Assembly: GCF_001442755.1 (NCBI RefSeq)
Contig: NZ_CP006367.1
Coordinates: 1,984,001 to 2,048,000 of the forward strand
From: Aureimonas sp. AU20
GTDB lineage: Bacteria > Pseudomonadota > Alphaproteobacteria > Rhizobiales > Rhizobiaceae
DNA: 64,000 bases
Direction: 5' to 3'
Both the position numbers and the translations under genes were made by a program. Positions 43,732-52,458 of this stretch are shown piece after piece. Each line of letters opens with the position of its first letter. Position 1 is the first letter of the stretch. A model generated the notes under the pieces. The model was not told the DNA's origin. It ran no database searches and worked only from the letters and a program-made list of their open reading frames with translations.

Positions 43732-44094
43732 ATGAAGCGCTTCACGTTTTCCCTTTTTGCTCTCGGCCTGCTGGTCGCTTCTCCCGCGCTCGCGCAGGAC
43801 CATTCCGGCCATGCCGCCGGCATGGCGCATGACAAGACGTCGGCGGCCTACATGGAGGCCATGAAACGAATGGACGCCGCGATGGCGTCCGCGCCCATGT
43901 CCGGCAAGCCGGGCGTCGATTTCGCCGAGATGATGATCCCGCATCACCAAAGCGCCATCGATATGGCGAAGGCCTATCTCGAAAGCGGCGAAAACGATCC
44001 GACGATCACCAAGATCGCGCGCGATGTCGTGGCCTCGCAGGAGCGCGAGATCGCCGAACTGCGCGATTGGCTGAAGGCACACGGTGGGCAATAA
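43732..44094 (+). CDS. DUF305 (CopM-like) exported protein
   Basis: A periplasmic four-helix protein of 120 residues. A signal peptide ends at ALA-QD (KRFTFSLFALGLLVASPALAQ). The mature N-terminus is rich in His and Met (DHSGHAAGMAHD). The DUF305 signature is MIPHHQSAIDMAKAYLESG and EREIAELRDWL. Relatives bind copper or silver outside the cytoplasm. It starts four bases after the Csp-like gene, so the cell would have an exported and a cytosolic copper sink in one unit. Confidence 0.9.
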   Translation: MKRFTFSLFALGLLVASPALAQDHSGHAAGMAHDKTSAAYMEAMKRMDAAMASAPMSGKPGVDFAEMMIPHHQSAIDMAKAYLESGENDPTITKIARDVVASQEREIAELRDWLKAHGGQ

Positions 44095-44111
44095 GCGCAA
44101 GACGACGCCAA

Positions 44112-44141
44112 GGGGAAGCCGGCCGAAAGGCCGGCTTCCCC
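44112..44141. terminator. 13-bp hairpin with GAAA loop after the copper genes
   Basis: A perfect 13-bp stem (GGGGAAGCCGGCC and its complement) closes on a GAAA tetraloop 17 bases after the DUF305 stop. No T-run follows, so termination strength is uncertain. Confidence 0.55.
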
Positions 44142-44177
44142 CTCGCCAGACTTTTGGCTGGCCATATATCGGCGGGA

Positions 44178-44918
44178 ATGAGTGATCGACCGACCGACCG
44201 CCTCGCGGCGCCCGTTTCCCGTTTTCGCCGCCTGCCGATCCTCGGCCGCATCGAAGCGCAGCTTCTGCTCTGGCTCGTCGGCCTGTCCGGCGCGTTGCTG
44301 GGCTTCGTGTCCATCGCCGGCGAGGTGATGGAGGGCGACACGCACGCCTTCGACGACGCGATCCTTCTCGCCCTGCGCCAACCCGGCGATCCGCACGATC
44401 CGATCGGCCCGTTCTGGGTCGAGGCCGCGCTGCGCGACATCACGGCGCTCGGGGGCTATACCGTCCTCAGCCTCATTCTGGTGGCCGCAGTCGCCTATCT
44501 CCTGCTCAACGGCAAGCGTGTGTCCGCGCTGCTCGTCATCGGCGCCGTGGTGGGCGGCACGGCTTTGTCGAATGTTTTGAAGGTCTTCTTCGATCGGCAG
44601 AGACCGGATGTCGTCGGCCATCTCGTGGACGTGCACAGCCTGTCCTTCCCGAGTGGCCATGCCATGCTTTCGGCCGTGACCTATCTCACGCTCGGCGCGC
44701 TTCTGGCGCGAACGGAAAAGCGCTTCGTGATGCGCGCCTATTTCATCGGAGTGGCGGTGGCGCTGACGCTCCTGATCGGCGCGAGCCGGGTCTATCTCGG
44801 CGTGCATTACCCGACCGACGTTCTGGCCGGCTGGTGCGCCGGGGCGGCCTGGGCGTTTCTCTGCTTGCTCGTCGCACGCTGGCTTCAGCATCGCGGTGAT
44901 GTCGAGCCGTCGGACTGA
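44178..44918 (+). CDS. PAP2-family membrane phosphatase
   Basis: An integral membrane phosphatase of 246 residues with five or six TM helices. The three PAP2 motifs are intact: KVFFDRQRP (K-x6-RP), PSGH (LSFPSGHAML) and SRVYLGVHYPTDV (SR-x5-H-x3-D). It probably dephosphorylates undecaprenyl pyrophosphate (BcrC-like) or phosphatidic/lipid A-type substrates; with polysaccharide assembly in the same region, carrier recycling is attractive but unproven. ATG 44178 follows GGCGGGA. It is convergent with the sugar-binding protein gene. Confidence 0.9.
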   Translation: MSDRPTDRLAAPVSRFRRLPILGRIEAQLLLWLVGLSGALLGFVSIAGEVMEGDTHAFDDAILLALRQPGDPHDPIGPFWVEAALRDITALGGYTVLSLILVAAVAYLLLNGKRVSALLVIGAVVGGTALSNVLKVFFDRQRPDVVGHLVDVHSLSFPSGHAMLSAVTYLTLGALLARTEKRFVMRAYFIGVAVALTLLIGASRVYLGVHYPTDVLAGWCAGAAWAFLCLLVARWLQHRGDVEPSD

Positions 44919-44926
44919 GCGGGGAA

Positions 44927-44952
44927 CGGCGCGGCCCTAAAGAGCCGCGCCG
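44927..44952. terminator. Hairpin between PAP2 gene and rhaS
   Basis: A 9-bp perfect stem (CGGCGCGGC/GCCGCGCCG) with an 8-base loop lies between two convergent stops. No T-run is present, so it is a weak bidirectional terminator candidate. Confidence 0.45.
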
Positions 44953-44960
44953 CGTCTTGA

Positions 44961-46064
44961 TTAGAAATCGAAATTGTTGATGTCGGCCTTGGTGAAGATC
45001 TTCGGCGCGCCGAGCAGGATCTGGCTCTGGTTGACGACCTGCAGGTCGCCTAGGCGCCCGGCCTTGAAGCTCGTATCCCCCGGCTTCAGCGTGCCGTCTG
45101 CGACCGCGCGCATGGCAAGACCGGCGGCATAGCCGAGATCGACGGTGGACCAGAGCACGGTGGACTTGATGCAGTCGCCGTTGATGTAGGGCTTCATCGC
45201 GTTGGGCAGGGCGAGGCCCACCACCGAGACCTTGCCGCAGAGCTTGTTCTGCTGAACCGCTTCGGCGGCGGCCGGCGTCGCCACCGAGGTCATGCCGAGA
45301 ATGCCCTTCAGCTCGTCGCCATATTTATTGATGAGCGTCTGCGCCTGGTTGAAGGACAGGATGTTGTCTTCCTGCGCTTCCACCGTCTCCAGGAATTTCA
45401 GCTTCGGATGGCACTTCTCGGCATAGCCCTGCATCTCGCTGATCCAGCGGGACTGGTTGGGCGTCGTGAAGGTCGAGGTGACGATGGCGAAGGACGCGTC
45501 CTCGCCGACTTCCGAGGCGAGCTGGTCGAGCAGCGCCTTGGCGACGCCGTTCGGCTGCGCCTGGTTGACGAACCACTGGCGTGCGTCGGCTTCCGCGTCC
45601 GCGTCGTAGCCCACCACGTTGATGCCCGCTTCCAGCGCGCGCTTCAGAACCGGCGCGATGGCGACCGGGTCGTTGGCGGCGAACAGGATGCCGTCGACGC
45701 CCGACGTGATGTAGTTGTCGATGAAGGTGATCTGCTCGTCGATATTGGCCTTGGTCGGACCGTCCGTGGTGACGGTCATCGAACCCGTCTCCTTGGCCGC
45801 TTCCTGAATGCCCTGCGAGGTCGAGTTGAAATAGCCGACGCCGACGAGCTTCGGAATATCCACGACCTTGAGCGGCTTGCCCTTGCGGTCCGGCGCGCCG
45901 GTCGGCGAGCCGCCATTGTACTCGCCGGGCGGAACCGGCGTCACCGAGGCGTCGCAGGCCAGCGGATTGGCCGGGGCGCCGTCGCCGCCGGTCCAGGCGC
46001 TCTGCGCCATGGCCGGGGCCGAGAGAAGGCTGGTGCCCAGAAGAAGGGCGAGAAGCGTGCGCAT
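44961..46064 (-). CDS. rhaS: Sugar ABC transporter substrate-binding protein (RhaS/LsrB-like)
   Basis: A periplasmic binding protein of 367 residues with a clear signal peptide (LLALLLGTSLLSAPAMA). The type I fold has DIPKLVGVGYFNSTSQGIQEAAKE, VTTDGPTKANIDEQITFIDNYI, GILFAANDPVAIAPVLKRAL and NVVGYDADAEADARQWFVNQ. Compared from memory with the six AI-2 contacts of LsrB, the Lys, first Asp and Gln are kept, but the second Asp is Asn and the Pro and Ala positions are Met and Ser. A sugar ligand such as rhamnose is therefore more likely than AI-2. It is last gene of the importer run; GAGGA precedes ATG 46064. Confidence 0.8.
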   Translation of the reverse strand: MRTLLALLLGTSLLSAPAMAQSAWTGGDGAPANPLACDASVTPVPPGEYNGGSPTGAPDRKGKPLKVVDIPKLVGVGYFNSTSQGIQEAAKETGSMTVTTDGPTKANIDEQITFIDNYITSGVDGILFAANDPVAIAPVLKRALEAGINVVGYDADAEADARQWFVNQAQPNGVAKALLDQLASEVGEDASFAIVTSTFTTPNQSRWISEMQGYAEKCHPKLKFLETVEAQEDNILSFNQAQTLINKYGDELKGILGMTSVATPAAAEAVQQNKLCGKVSVVGLALPNAMKPYINGDCIKSTVLWSTVDLGYAAGLAMRAVADGTLKPGDTSFKAGRLGDLQVVNQSQILLGAPKIFTKADINNFDF

Positions 46065-46130
46065 GGGTTGAGTCCTCCCTGTTGATGTCATGGCTCCGAC
46101 CCTTCTCCCAAAGGGCCGGCATTCGGTCTC

Positions 46131-47075
46131 TCAATCGCTGGAATAGCGCTTGAGGAGATTGGAGATCAGAACGGCGGCGATCAGCACGAAGCCTATGATG
46201 ACGATCGTCCCGTCGCCCTTCACGCCCGAAAGTGCGAGGCCGTTCTTGAGAACCTGCACGAGGCACAGGCCGATCAGCGTACCGACCACGAGGCCGCGCC
46301 CGCCGAAGATCGAGGTGCCGCCCAGCACCACGGCGGTGATGACGTCGAGCTCGATGCCGGTGCCCATGTCCGAGCGCGTGGTGGAGACGCGCGAGACGAA
46401 GACGAGGGCGGCGAGCGCCGAGACGAAGCCCGAGGCCGAATAGATCAGGAGCTTGGTGCGGGTGACGTCGATGCCGGAAAACTCCGCGCCCATCTCGTTG
46501 TTGCCGATCGCGTAGGTCGCGCGGCCGAAGGCGGTGAAGCGCAGGATGAAGAAGCCGACGATCGCGACGAGGGCGAGGAGCCAGAGCTGCGTCGGGATGC
46601 CGAGAAAATTGCCCTGTCCCAGGACGAAGAACCAGGAGGGATAGCCCCGGATCGACTGCGCCTGGCTGATGCCCTCGGCAAGGCCGCGATAGAGCGCGAG
46701 CGTGGCCAGCGTCGCGATCAGCGGCGGCACGCGAAAGCGCGTGATGATCCAGCCGTTCAGAAAGCCCGCCACCGTGCCGACCACGAGGCAGAGCGCCATG
46801 GCGACCGGCAACGGCAGGCCCAGCGTCTTCCAGAACACGCCGACCAGGATGGCGCAAAGGCCGAGGATCGAGCCGACCGAGAGATCGATGCCTCCGGTGA
46901 TGATGACGAAGGTCATCACGACGGCGATCAGCCCGACCTCCGTCATCAGCCGGCCCTGATTGAGGAGGTTGGCGGCGGTGAAGAAGCGCTCGTTGTCGAT
47001 CGCCAGCACCGCGAGGGCGAGGGCGAGGATGAGCGCCAGAAGCGCTTCGTGGCGAAGAAGGGAGCGAAGGGTCAT
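46131..47075 (-). CDS. rhaQ: Sugar ABC transporter permease
   Basis: A BPD_transp_2 (ribose-type) permease of 314 residues with about 8-10 TM helices. VIITGGIDLSVGSILGLCAIL is the conserved GGIDLSVGS loop, and VLGGTSIFGGRGLVVGTLIGLCLVQVLKNGLAL the conserved GG.GTVxGT-like loop. GGAGG precedes ATG 47075, 12 bases after the first permease. The symbol rests on the rhizobial gene order rhaT-P-Q and is provisional. Confidence 0.85.
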   Translation of the reverse strand: MTLRSLLRHEALLALILALALAVLAIDNERFFTAANLLNQGRLMTEVGLIAVVMTFVIITGGIDLSVGSILGLCAILVGVFWKTLGLPLPVAMALCLVVGTVAGFLNGWIITRFRVPPLIATLATLALYRGLAEGISQAQSIRGYPSWFFVLGQGNFLGIPTQLWLLALVAIVGFFILRFTAFGRATYAIGNNEMGAEFSGIDVTRTKLLIYSASGFVSALAALVFVSRVSTTRSDMGTGIELDVITAVVLGGTSIFGGRGLVVGTLIGLCLVQVLKNGLALSGVKGDGTIVIIGFVLIAAVLISNLLKRYSSD

Positions 47076-47087
47076 GATCGGTCCTCC

Positions 47088-48041
47088 TCAGCCGGTTCGC
47101 CCGCGCCGCGCCATGTCGATGAGCACGGTGCCGAGGATGAGAATGCCTTGAACGGCGCGCAGCCAGTAGGCCGAGACGTTGAGGAAGATCAGCGAGGAGC
47201 CGATCGCCGCGAACAGGATGGCGGCGAGCGTCGAGCCCGTCACCGTGCCGATGCCGCCCAGGATCGAAACGCCGCCGACGACGGACGCGGTGATGATGAT
47301 GAGCTCCAGCCCGTTCGGCACGGTGGACTGGATGACCTGCAGCTGCGTTGCGAACAGGATGGCCGCGACGCCGGCGATCATTCCGTGGATCGTGAAGACC
47401 TTCACGATGGTCCGGTTGTAGGGAATGCCCTCGGCCTCCGCCGCCTCGCCATTGCCGCCGACCGCATAAATCGAGCGTCCGAAGGCGGTGCTGCGCAGGA
47501 GGAAGGCCGCGACGATCGTCATGCCCACCATGAACCAGACGGGGGAAGGAATGTCGAAAAGCCGGAACTGGGCGAGCTGGTAGCCCGGCGGCAGGCCGGA
47601 GATCCAGGCGCCGCCGGTGGCCGTGATGAGCCCGCCGCGCAGGATCGACAGCATGGCAAGCGTCGCGATGATCGATGGCACCTTGAGATAGGCGATCACC
47701 GCGCCGAGCACGGCGTTTACGGCGCCGCCGATCAGGACAGGCAGGAGCCACGCGAGCCAGATGGGATAGCCGTTGGTGACGAGAAGGCCGCTGATCGTCG
47801 CGAGAACGCCGATCAGCGCGCCGACCGACACGTCGATATGGCCGGAGATGATGACCATCGACATGCCGATCGCGGCCACCGCGATATAGGCGTTGCCGAC
47901 GAAGATCGAGGTGAGGTTGTTCTGCGATACGAAGCGCGGGTTGACCCAGCCGACCACCAGAAACAGCACTACGATGGCGAGGAGCAGCAGGATTTCCTGG
48001 CCCGAGCCGGACAGGCGGCGCGACAGCGACGGCCCGTTCAT
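47088..48041 (-). CDS. rhaP: Sugar ABC transporter permease
   Basis: The second BPD_transp_2 permease, 317 residues. VIISGHIDVSVGALIGVLATI and VVGGVSILGGIGTVTGSTLAAILFA are the two conserved loops, and about eight to ten hydrophobic helices span the rest. The N-terminal cytoplasmic stretch is short (MNGPSLSRRLSGSGQE). Its ATG overlaps the stop of the ATPase gene by four bases (ATGA), so coupling is expected. It pairs with the following permease as a heterodimeric channel. Confidence 0.87.
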   Translation of the reverse strand: MNGPSLSRRLSGSGQEILLLLAIVVLFLVVGWVNPRFVSQNNLTSIFVGNAYIAVAAIGMSMVIISGHIDVSVGALIGVLATISGLLVTNGYPIWLAWLLPVLIGGAVNAVLGAVIAYLKVPSIIATLAMLSILRGGLITATGGAWISGLPPGYQLAQFRLFDIPSPVWFMVGMTIVAAFLLRSTAFGRSIYAVGGNGEAAEAEGIPYNRTIVKVFTIHGMIAGVAAILFATQLQVIQSTVPNGLELIIITASVVGGVSILGGIGTVTGSTLAAILFAAIGSSLIFLNVSAYWLRAVQGILILGTVLIDMARRGRTG

Positions 48042-49546
48042 GCCGCATGCCCTGTCATCATGGCCGCGCCCACGGTTTCGGGGGTGGCCTCGGCGCGCGG
48101 CAGGATGGCAGACATGCGCCCCCCGTTCATGACCAGGACCCGGTCGCTCATGCCCAGCACCTCGGGCAGTTCGCTGGAGATCATGACGATGGCGAGCCCT
48201 TGGGCGGCGAGTTGGTTCATCAACTTGTGAATCTCGGTCTTGGCGCCGACATCGACGCCGCGCGTCGGCTCGTCGAGAATGAGGATGCGCGGATCGGTGG
48301 CGAGCCATTTGGCGATCACCACCTTCTGCTGGTTGCCGCCCGACAGCTGGGCGACAATTTGGCCCGGGCCCCGCGCGCGGATGGCGAAGCGGCGAATGGC
48401 GTCGCTGGCGATCTCGGTCTCGCGCGCCGTGTCGACGATGCCCCGCCGCGTCAAGCGGTCGATGATCGCCATGGAGACGTTCTCGCGGATGGTCTGCGGG
48501 CGCACCAGCCCATGCTGCGCGCGGTCCTCCGGCACATAGGCGATGCGATGGGCGATGGCCTCGCGCACGTTGGAGACGGTGACGGGCTTGCCGTCGATCA
48601 GGATCTCGCCCGCCGTCGCAGGCGTCACGCCGAAGATGGTCTGGGCGAGTTCCGTCCGGCCCGAGCCGACGAGACCGGCAATGCCGAGGATTTCGCCCGC
48701 CCGGACAGAAAAGCTCACATCCTGGATCTTGCCGGCATGGGCGAGGTTGCGCACCTCCAGCACTGTCTCCCCGGGGATGATCGTGTCTTTTGGAAAGAGC
48801 TGATCGATGTCGCGGCCGACCATCATGGAGACGAGCGTGGCTTCCGTCGCCTCGCTGGCGGCGCGCGTGTCGATCGTCTTGCCGTCGCGCAGAACCGTGA
48901 TGCGGTCAGCGATCTCGAAAATCTCGTTCATCCGGTGGCTGACATAGACGATGCCGACGCCTTCGCGGCGCAACGAGCGTACGACGTCGAGCAGGCGGCG
49001 CACGTCAGCCTCGGCCAGCGCCGCCGTCGGCTCGTCCATAATGAGGACGCGCGCGTCGCGCGACAGGGCGCGGGCGATCTCGACGCGCTGACGGTTGGCG
49101 ACCGAGAGGCGCGAGACCTTTTCGTCCACGTCGAGATCGGGGCAGTCGAGCCGGTCGAGAAGGGCGCGGGCGCGCTGGCGCATCTCGTTCCAGTCGAGAA
49201 GCCCCGCCCTGGTGCGCGGCGCATGGCCGAGAAAGATGTTCTCCGCCACCGTCATGGCCGGGAAGAGGAGGAGTTCCTGGTGCACCACCGCGATGCCCGC
49301 CGCCTTGGCCTCGCCGGGGCCGGAAAAGCGCACCGGGGCGCCATCCACCTCCACGGTGCCCTTGTTGGGCTGGTGGGCGCCGGACATCAGCCGGATCATG
49401 GTGGACTTGCCGGCGCCGTTCTCGCCCATCAGCGCATGGACCTCGCCGGCGAAGAGGTCGAAATCGACCCCGCGCAACACGGCGACCGGGCCGAAGCTCT
49501 TCTCGATGCCGCGCAGCGCGACGATGGGGGAGGCCTCAGTTGGCAA
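48038..49546 (-). CDS. rhaT: Sugar ABC transporter ATPase with two nucleotide-binding domains
   Basis: An ATPase of 502 residues of the ribose/rhamnose class. The N-terminal domain has Walker A GENGAGKST, signature-like LSVANRQRVEIARAL and Walker B VLIMDEPTAAL. The C-terminal domain has GLVGSGRTELAQ in place of Walker A (normal for the class), signature LSGGNQQKV and Walker B ILILDEPTRGVD. The start codon is TTG at 49546, inside the end of the SDR gene (11-base overlap), with a strong GGAGG five bases before it. The permeases and binding protein follow. Rhamnose import is inferred from the locus; a polyol is possible. Confidence 0.88.
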   Translation of the reverse strand: MPTEASPIVALRGIEKSFGPVAVLRGVDFDLFAGEVHALMGENGAGKSTMIRLMSGAHQPNKGTVEVDGAPVRFSGPGEAKAAGIAVVHQELLLFPAMTVAENIFLGHAPRTRAGLLDWNEMRQRARALLDRLDCPDLDVDEKVSRLSVANRQRVEIARALSRDARVLIMDEPTAALAEADVRRLLDVVRSLRREGVGIVYVSHRMNEIFEIADRITVLRDGKTIDTRAASEATEATLVSMMVGRDIDQLFPKDTIIPGETVLEVRNLAHAGKIQDVSFSVRAGEILGIAGLVGSGRTELAQTIFGVTPATAGEILIDGKPVTVSNVREAIAHRIAYVPEDRAQHGLVRPQTIRENVSMAIIDRLTRRGIVDTARETEIASDAIRRFAIRARGPGQIVAQLSGGNQQKVVIAKWLATDPRILILDEPTRGVDVGAKTEIHKLMNQLAAQGLAIVMISSELPEVLGMSDRVLVMNGGRMSAILPRAEATPETVGAAMMTGHAA

Positions 49547-50261
49547 GGAAGCCTCCGTCGATCGGCAGCGTCACGCCGGTCAGCATGGCGCTGGCATCGC
49601 TCAGGAGGAACAGGATCACCTCGGCGACGTCCCCCGTCTCGGCGAAGCGGCCGAGCGGCGTGCGCGCCAGCATGGGGCCGCCCTTTTCCGGCGCCTCCCA
49701 GGCGGCGCGGGCTAGATCGGTCAGCGTGATACCGGGCGCCACGGAATTGACGCGGATGCCGAGGGGGCCGAGCTCGTTGGCCATGACGCGCGTCAGCCCG
49801 TCCATCGCGCCCTTGGAAGCGCAATAGGCGGCATGGTCGCGAAAGCCGAGGAAGGATGAGATGGAGGAGACGTTGACGATCGCGCCCGGTGCCTTGCGGG
49901 CGACGAGGTCGCGCGCGAAGACCTGCGAGACGATGGCCGCCGCGCGCACGTTCACCGCCTGGACCGTGTCGAAGGACTCGTCCTTCATCTCCAGGAAGGG
50001 CTCGAGAATGTTGATGCCAGCGCAGTTGACGAGCAGGTCGGCCGGCAGAGCTTCGGCCAACGCAGCGCGCGTGGCAGTTGCGTCCGCCAGATCGACGACC
50101 AGACCCCGCGCGCCGGTCTCGGATGCGAGCCGATCGAGATCAGCCTGCGAGCGCGACAGGGCGACGACCTTGGCGCCGCGCTCTGTGAGAAGCTCCACGG
50201 TGCGCCGCCCGATGCCCTTGCCGGCCCCGGTGACGATCACCGTCTTTCCTTCGAAACCCAT
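49536..50261 (-). CDS. SDR resembling L-xylulose reductase (DCXR-like)
   Basis: A classical SDR of 241 residues. KTVIVTGAGKGIGRRTVELL, VVALSRSQADLDRLASE, LLVNCAGINILEPFLEM, NVSSISS and YCASKGAMDGLTRVMANELG are followed by the PLGRFAETGDVAEVILFLLSD end. The whole string aligns well, from memory, with carbonyl/L-xylulose reductases. GGAGGAG lies before ATG 50261. It sits between a polyol-type alcohol dehydrogenase and the importer genes, so a ketose/polyol step is likely; in this locus it might also act on a rhamnose-derived intermediate. Confidence 0.8.
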   Translation of the reverse strand: MGFEGKTVIVTGAGKGIGRRTVELLTERGAKVVALSRSQADLDRLASETGARGLVVDLADATATRAALAEALPADLLVNCAGINILEPFLEMKDESFDTVQAVNVRAAAIVSQVFARDLVARKAPGAIVNVSSISSFLGFRDHAAYCASKGAMDGLTRVMANELGPLGIRVNSVAPGITLTDLARAAWEAPEKGGPMLARTPLGRFAETGDVAEVILFLLSDASAMLTGVTLPIDGGFLAN

Positions 50262-50309
50262 CCTTGCTCCTCCCAAAGCTTAGACATCCGATCGTGGTGG
50301 GAAAGCGCC

Positions 50310-51398
50310 CTATTCCCCGGGCAGGCCCATGGTGATCTGCATCTTCACCTGCCCCTTGGGGGCGGAGGCGGCGTCCTTGAAGGCTTCGACGCTCTGCTCG
50401 AACGGATAGGTCCGGGTGATCAGAGGCGACACGTCGATGGCGCCCGAGGCGAGCATGGCGACGCAGCGCGGGAAGACATGGGCGTAGCGGAAGACGTGCT
50501 CGACCCGCGCTTCCTTCAGCATCGCGGCCGACACGTCGTAACTCGCCGGCTTCAACGGGATGCCGACGAAGACCACCACGCCGCCGGGGCAGAGCGGCTC
50601 GAAAATGCTTGCGATGGCCCGTTCCGACCCCGCGCATTCATAGATCACGTCGGCACCCCAACCGTCGGTGCGCGCCTTCACCGCCTCTGCCAGATCCTCG
50701 CGCGCGACGTTCACGGTCGAGACCGAGCCGAGCGTGCGGGCGATGTCGAGCTTGGTGTCGTCGACGTCGGAGACGATCACATGGGCGCAGCCGCCGGCCA
50801 GCGCGGCCAGAACGGTGACGAGGCCGATCGGGCCCGCGCCGACGACCACCGCGACATGGCCCGGCGCGGCCTTGGCCTTGGTCACGGCGTGAACGCCGAC
50901 GGCCAGCGGCTCCACCATCGCGGCGGCGGCGAAGGAGACATTGTCCGGCAGCTTGAAGGTGAAGGCTTCGGGGTGGACGACGCTCGGGCGCAGAACGCCA
51001 TGGATCGGCGGCGTCGCCCAGAAACGCACGTCGGGGTCGAGATTGTAAAGGCCGAGGCGGGTCGCGCGGCCGTTCGGGTTCGGGATGCCGGGCTCCATGC
51101 AGACGCGGTCGCCGGCTTTCAGCGTCGTCACCGCCGAGCCGGTCTCGGTCACGATCCCGGACGCCTCGTGCCCGAGGATCATCGGCTCGCGCACAACGAA
51201 GGGGCCGATGGCGCCGTGCGTGAAGTAGTGAACGTCCGACCCGCAGATGCCGACAGTGTGGATCGCGATTCGCACGTCATGGGGCCCGAGCGGCTCGTCC
51301 ACGGGAAAGTCGCGAAGCGACAGCCGGTCCTTCTCTTCGAGAACCAGCGCGCTGATGTTGGAAGGGTCGATCGTGGGAATGGAAGCGGCGGACGACAT
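50310..51398 (-). CDS. NAD(P)-dependent zinc alcohol dehydrogenase (xylitol/sorbitol dehydrogenase-like)
   Basis: A medium-chain dehydrogenase of 362 residues. The catalytic zinc ligands are in [11 protein letters not shown] (Cys) and ILGHEASG (His, Glu), and the Rossmann motif is [16 protein letters not shown]. The four structural-zinc cysteines are missing (the loop reads [20 protein letters not shown]), as in many bacterial xylitol dehydrogenases. ATG 51398 follows GAGAGG. A gap of 109 bases separates it from the araC gene, so it may start its own unit with the SDR and importer. A polyol or aldose substrate is likely, but which one is unknown. Confidence 0.85.
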   Translation of the reverse strand: MSSAASIPTIDPSNISALVLEEKDRLSLRDFPVDEPLGPHDVRIAIHTVGICGSDVHYFTHGAIGPFVVREPMILGHEASGIVTETGSAVTTLKAGDRVCMEPGIPNPNGRATRLGLYNLDPDVRFWATPPIHGVLRPSVVHPEAFTFKLPDNVSFAAAAMVEPLAVGVHAVTKAKAAPGHVAVVVGAGPIGLVTVLAALAGGCAHVIVSDVDDTKLDIARTLGSVSTVNVAREDLAEAVKARTDGWGADVIYECAGSERAIASIFEPLCPGGVVVFVGIPLKPASYDVSAAMLKEARVEHVFRYAHVFPRCVAMLASGAIDVSPLITRTYPFEQSVEAFKDAASAPKGQVKMQITMGLPGE

Positions 51399-51507
51399 CC
51401 GAAGACCTCTCGCTGTCATGCGTTACTGGAATGGATGCTATGCAGTGATGGCGCAGCAGGCGACGCGGAATCCGGCGAAGTTCCAAACTTTCTTGGCATT
51501 TCTCGTA

Positions 51508-52458
51508 TCATGCTGCCTCCGCCTCGCGAAACGAGGAGCGCTGGATGCGGCGTGCGCCGGCGCGGTAGGCGCTCGGCGTCTCGCCGCAGACCACAGCGAA
51601 TCGGCGGTTGAAATTGGCCGTGTTGTTGAAGCCGGTCTCGAAGCAGATCTCGGTCACCGATTTGTCGGTGGCGGCCAGGAGCTGGCAGGCGGCCTGCACG
51701 CGGAGATGGTTCACATAGGCCGAAAAGTTGTGCCCGGTCTGATGCTTGAAGAAACGTGAGAAGGCCGTCGCCTCCATCGTGCAGATGTCGGCCGCTTCTG
51801 CCAGCGTGATGTCGCGGCGAAACTCCGTCGCCAAAAAACCGATCACCCGTTCCAACTTGCGGGAGGCCGGGGTGTGCAGCCCCAGCGCCGGGGCGCAGCG
51901 CGACAGGGTGCGCCGATCGCTTCGGCCTGTCGCAAGCGTCGCCATTAGATCGAGAAAAGCGAGAAGCCGACGCGGCCCGTCCAGCGTTCCGATCTCGCAA
52001 AGTTTCTTGCGCCCTAGCGTTGCCGTCTCGCCGGTGAACTCCACGCCGAAGGCTGCCTCCTCCAGAAGCGCGCCGACCTCTGCGAATTCTGGGAAGGCAT
52101 GCGACAGCGTGTCGGCGATCTCGCCGGTGAACTGCACCAGCACGTCGCGCTCGCGCAGGCTGGCGCCCGGCTCGATGGCGCTCACCCAATTGTGCGGCAG
52201 GTTCGGTCCGGTCAGGATCAGGCTTCCGGGCTCGAATGCGCCGACATGGTCGCCGATCATCATCCGCCCGGTGCTTTCCCGGATCAGATGCAGCTCGTAT
52301 TCGGGATGGCAGTGCCATTTGGCGAGGTGGTGGGGATAGTCGTGCGTTGCCCATCGAAAGGACTCGCGCGGGCCGCACAGGATGAGTTCCAATGCCGGTC
52401 CGCTGGCGGGCAGAGGCTCAGCCAAAAGAGGGCGCGGGCCGGGAGCGGGATGGGTCAT
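51508..52458 (-). CDS. AraC-family transcription regulator with cupin sensor
   Basis: A regulator of 316 residues. The N-terminal cupin-like domain has AKWHCHPEYELHLI and GSLILTGPNLPHNWV, typical of sugar-sensing AraC/RhaR types. The C-terminal double HTH (about 205-300) has ITLAEAADICTMEATAFSRFFK and KSVTEICFETGFNNTANFNRRF. Its ATG overlaps the kinase stop by four bases (ATGA). The dehydrogenase, SDR and importer genes follow after 109 bases and are its most likely targets. The effector is unknown; a pentose, rhamnose or polyol is plausible. Confidence 0.88.
   Translation of the reverse strand: MTHPAPGPRPLLAEPLPASGPALELILCGPRESFRWATHDYPHHLAKWHCHPEYELHLIRESTGRMMIGDHVGAFEPGSLILTGPNLPHNWVSAIEPGASLRERDVLVQFTGEIADTLSHAFPEFAEVGALLEEAAFGVEFTGETATLGRKKLCEIGTLDGPRRLLAFLDLMATLATGRSDRRTLSRCAPALGLHTPASRKLERVIGFLATEFRRDITLAEAADICTMEATAFSRFFKHQTGHNFSAYVNHLRVQAACQLLAATDKSVTEICFETGFNNTANFNRRFAVVCGETPSAYRAGARRIQRSSFREAEAA

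Noticed and set aside
45325..48048. About 900-codon minus-strand frame across the rha permease and binding-protein genes
   Set aside because: It is out of frame with three coupled ABC genes and Arg/His-rich without motifs, so it is a shadow.
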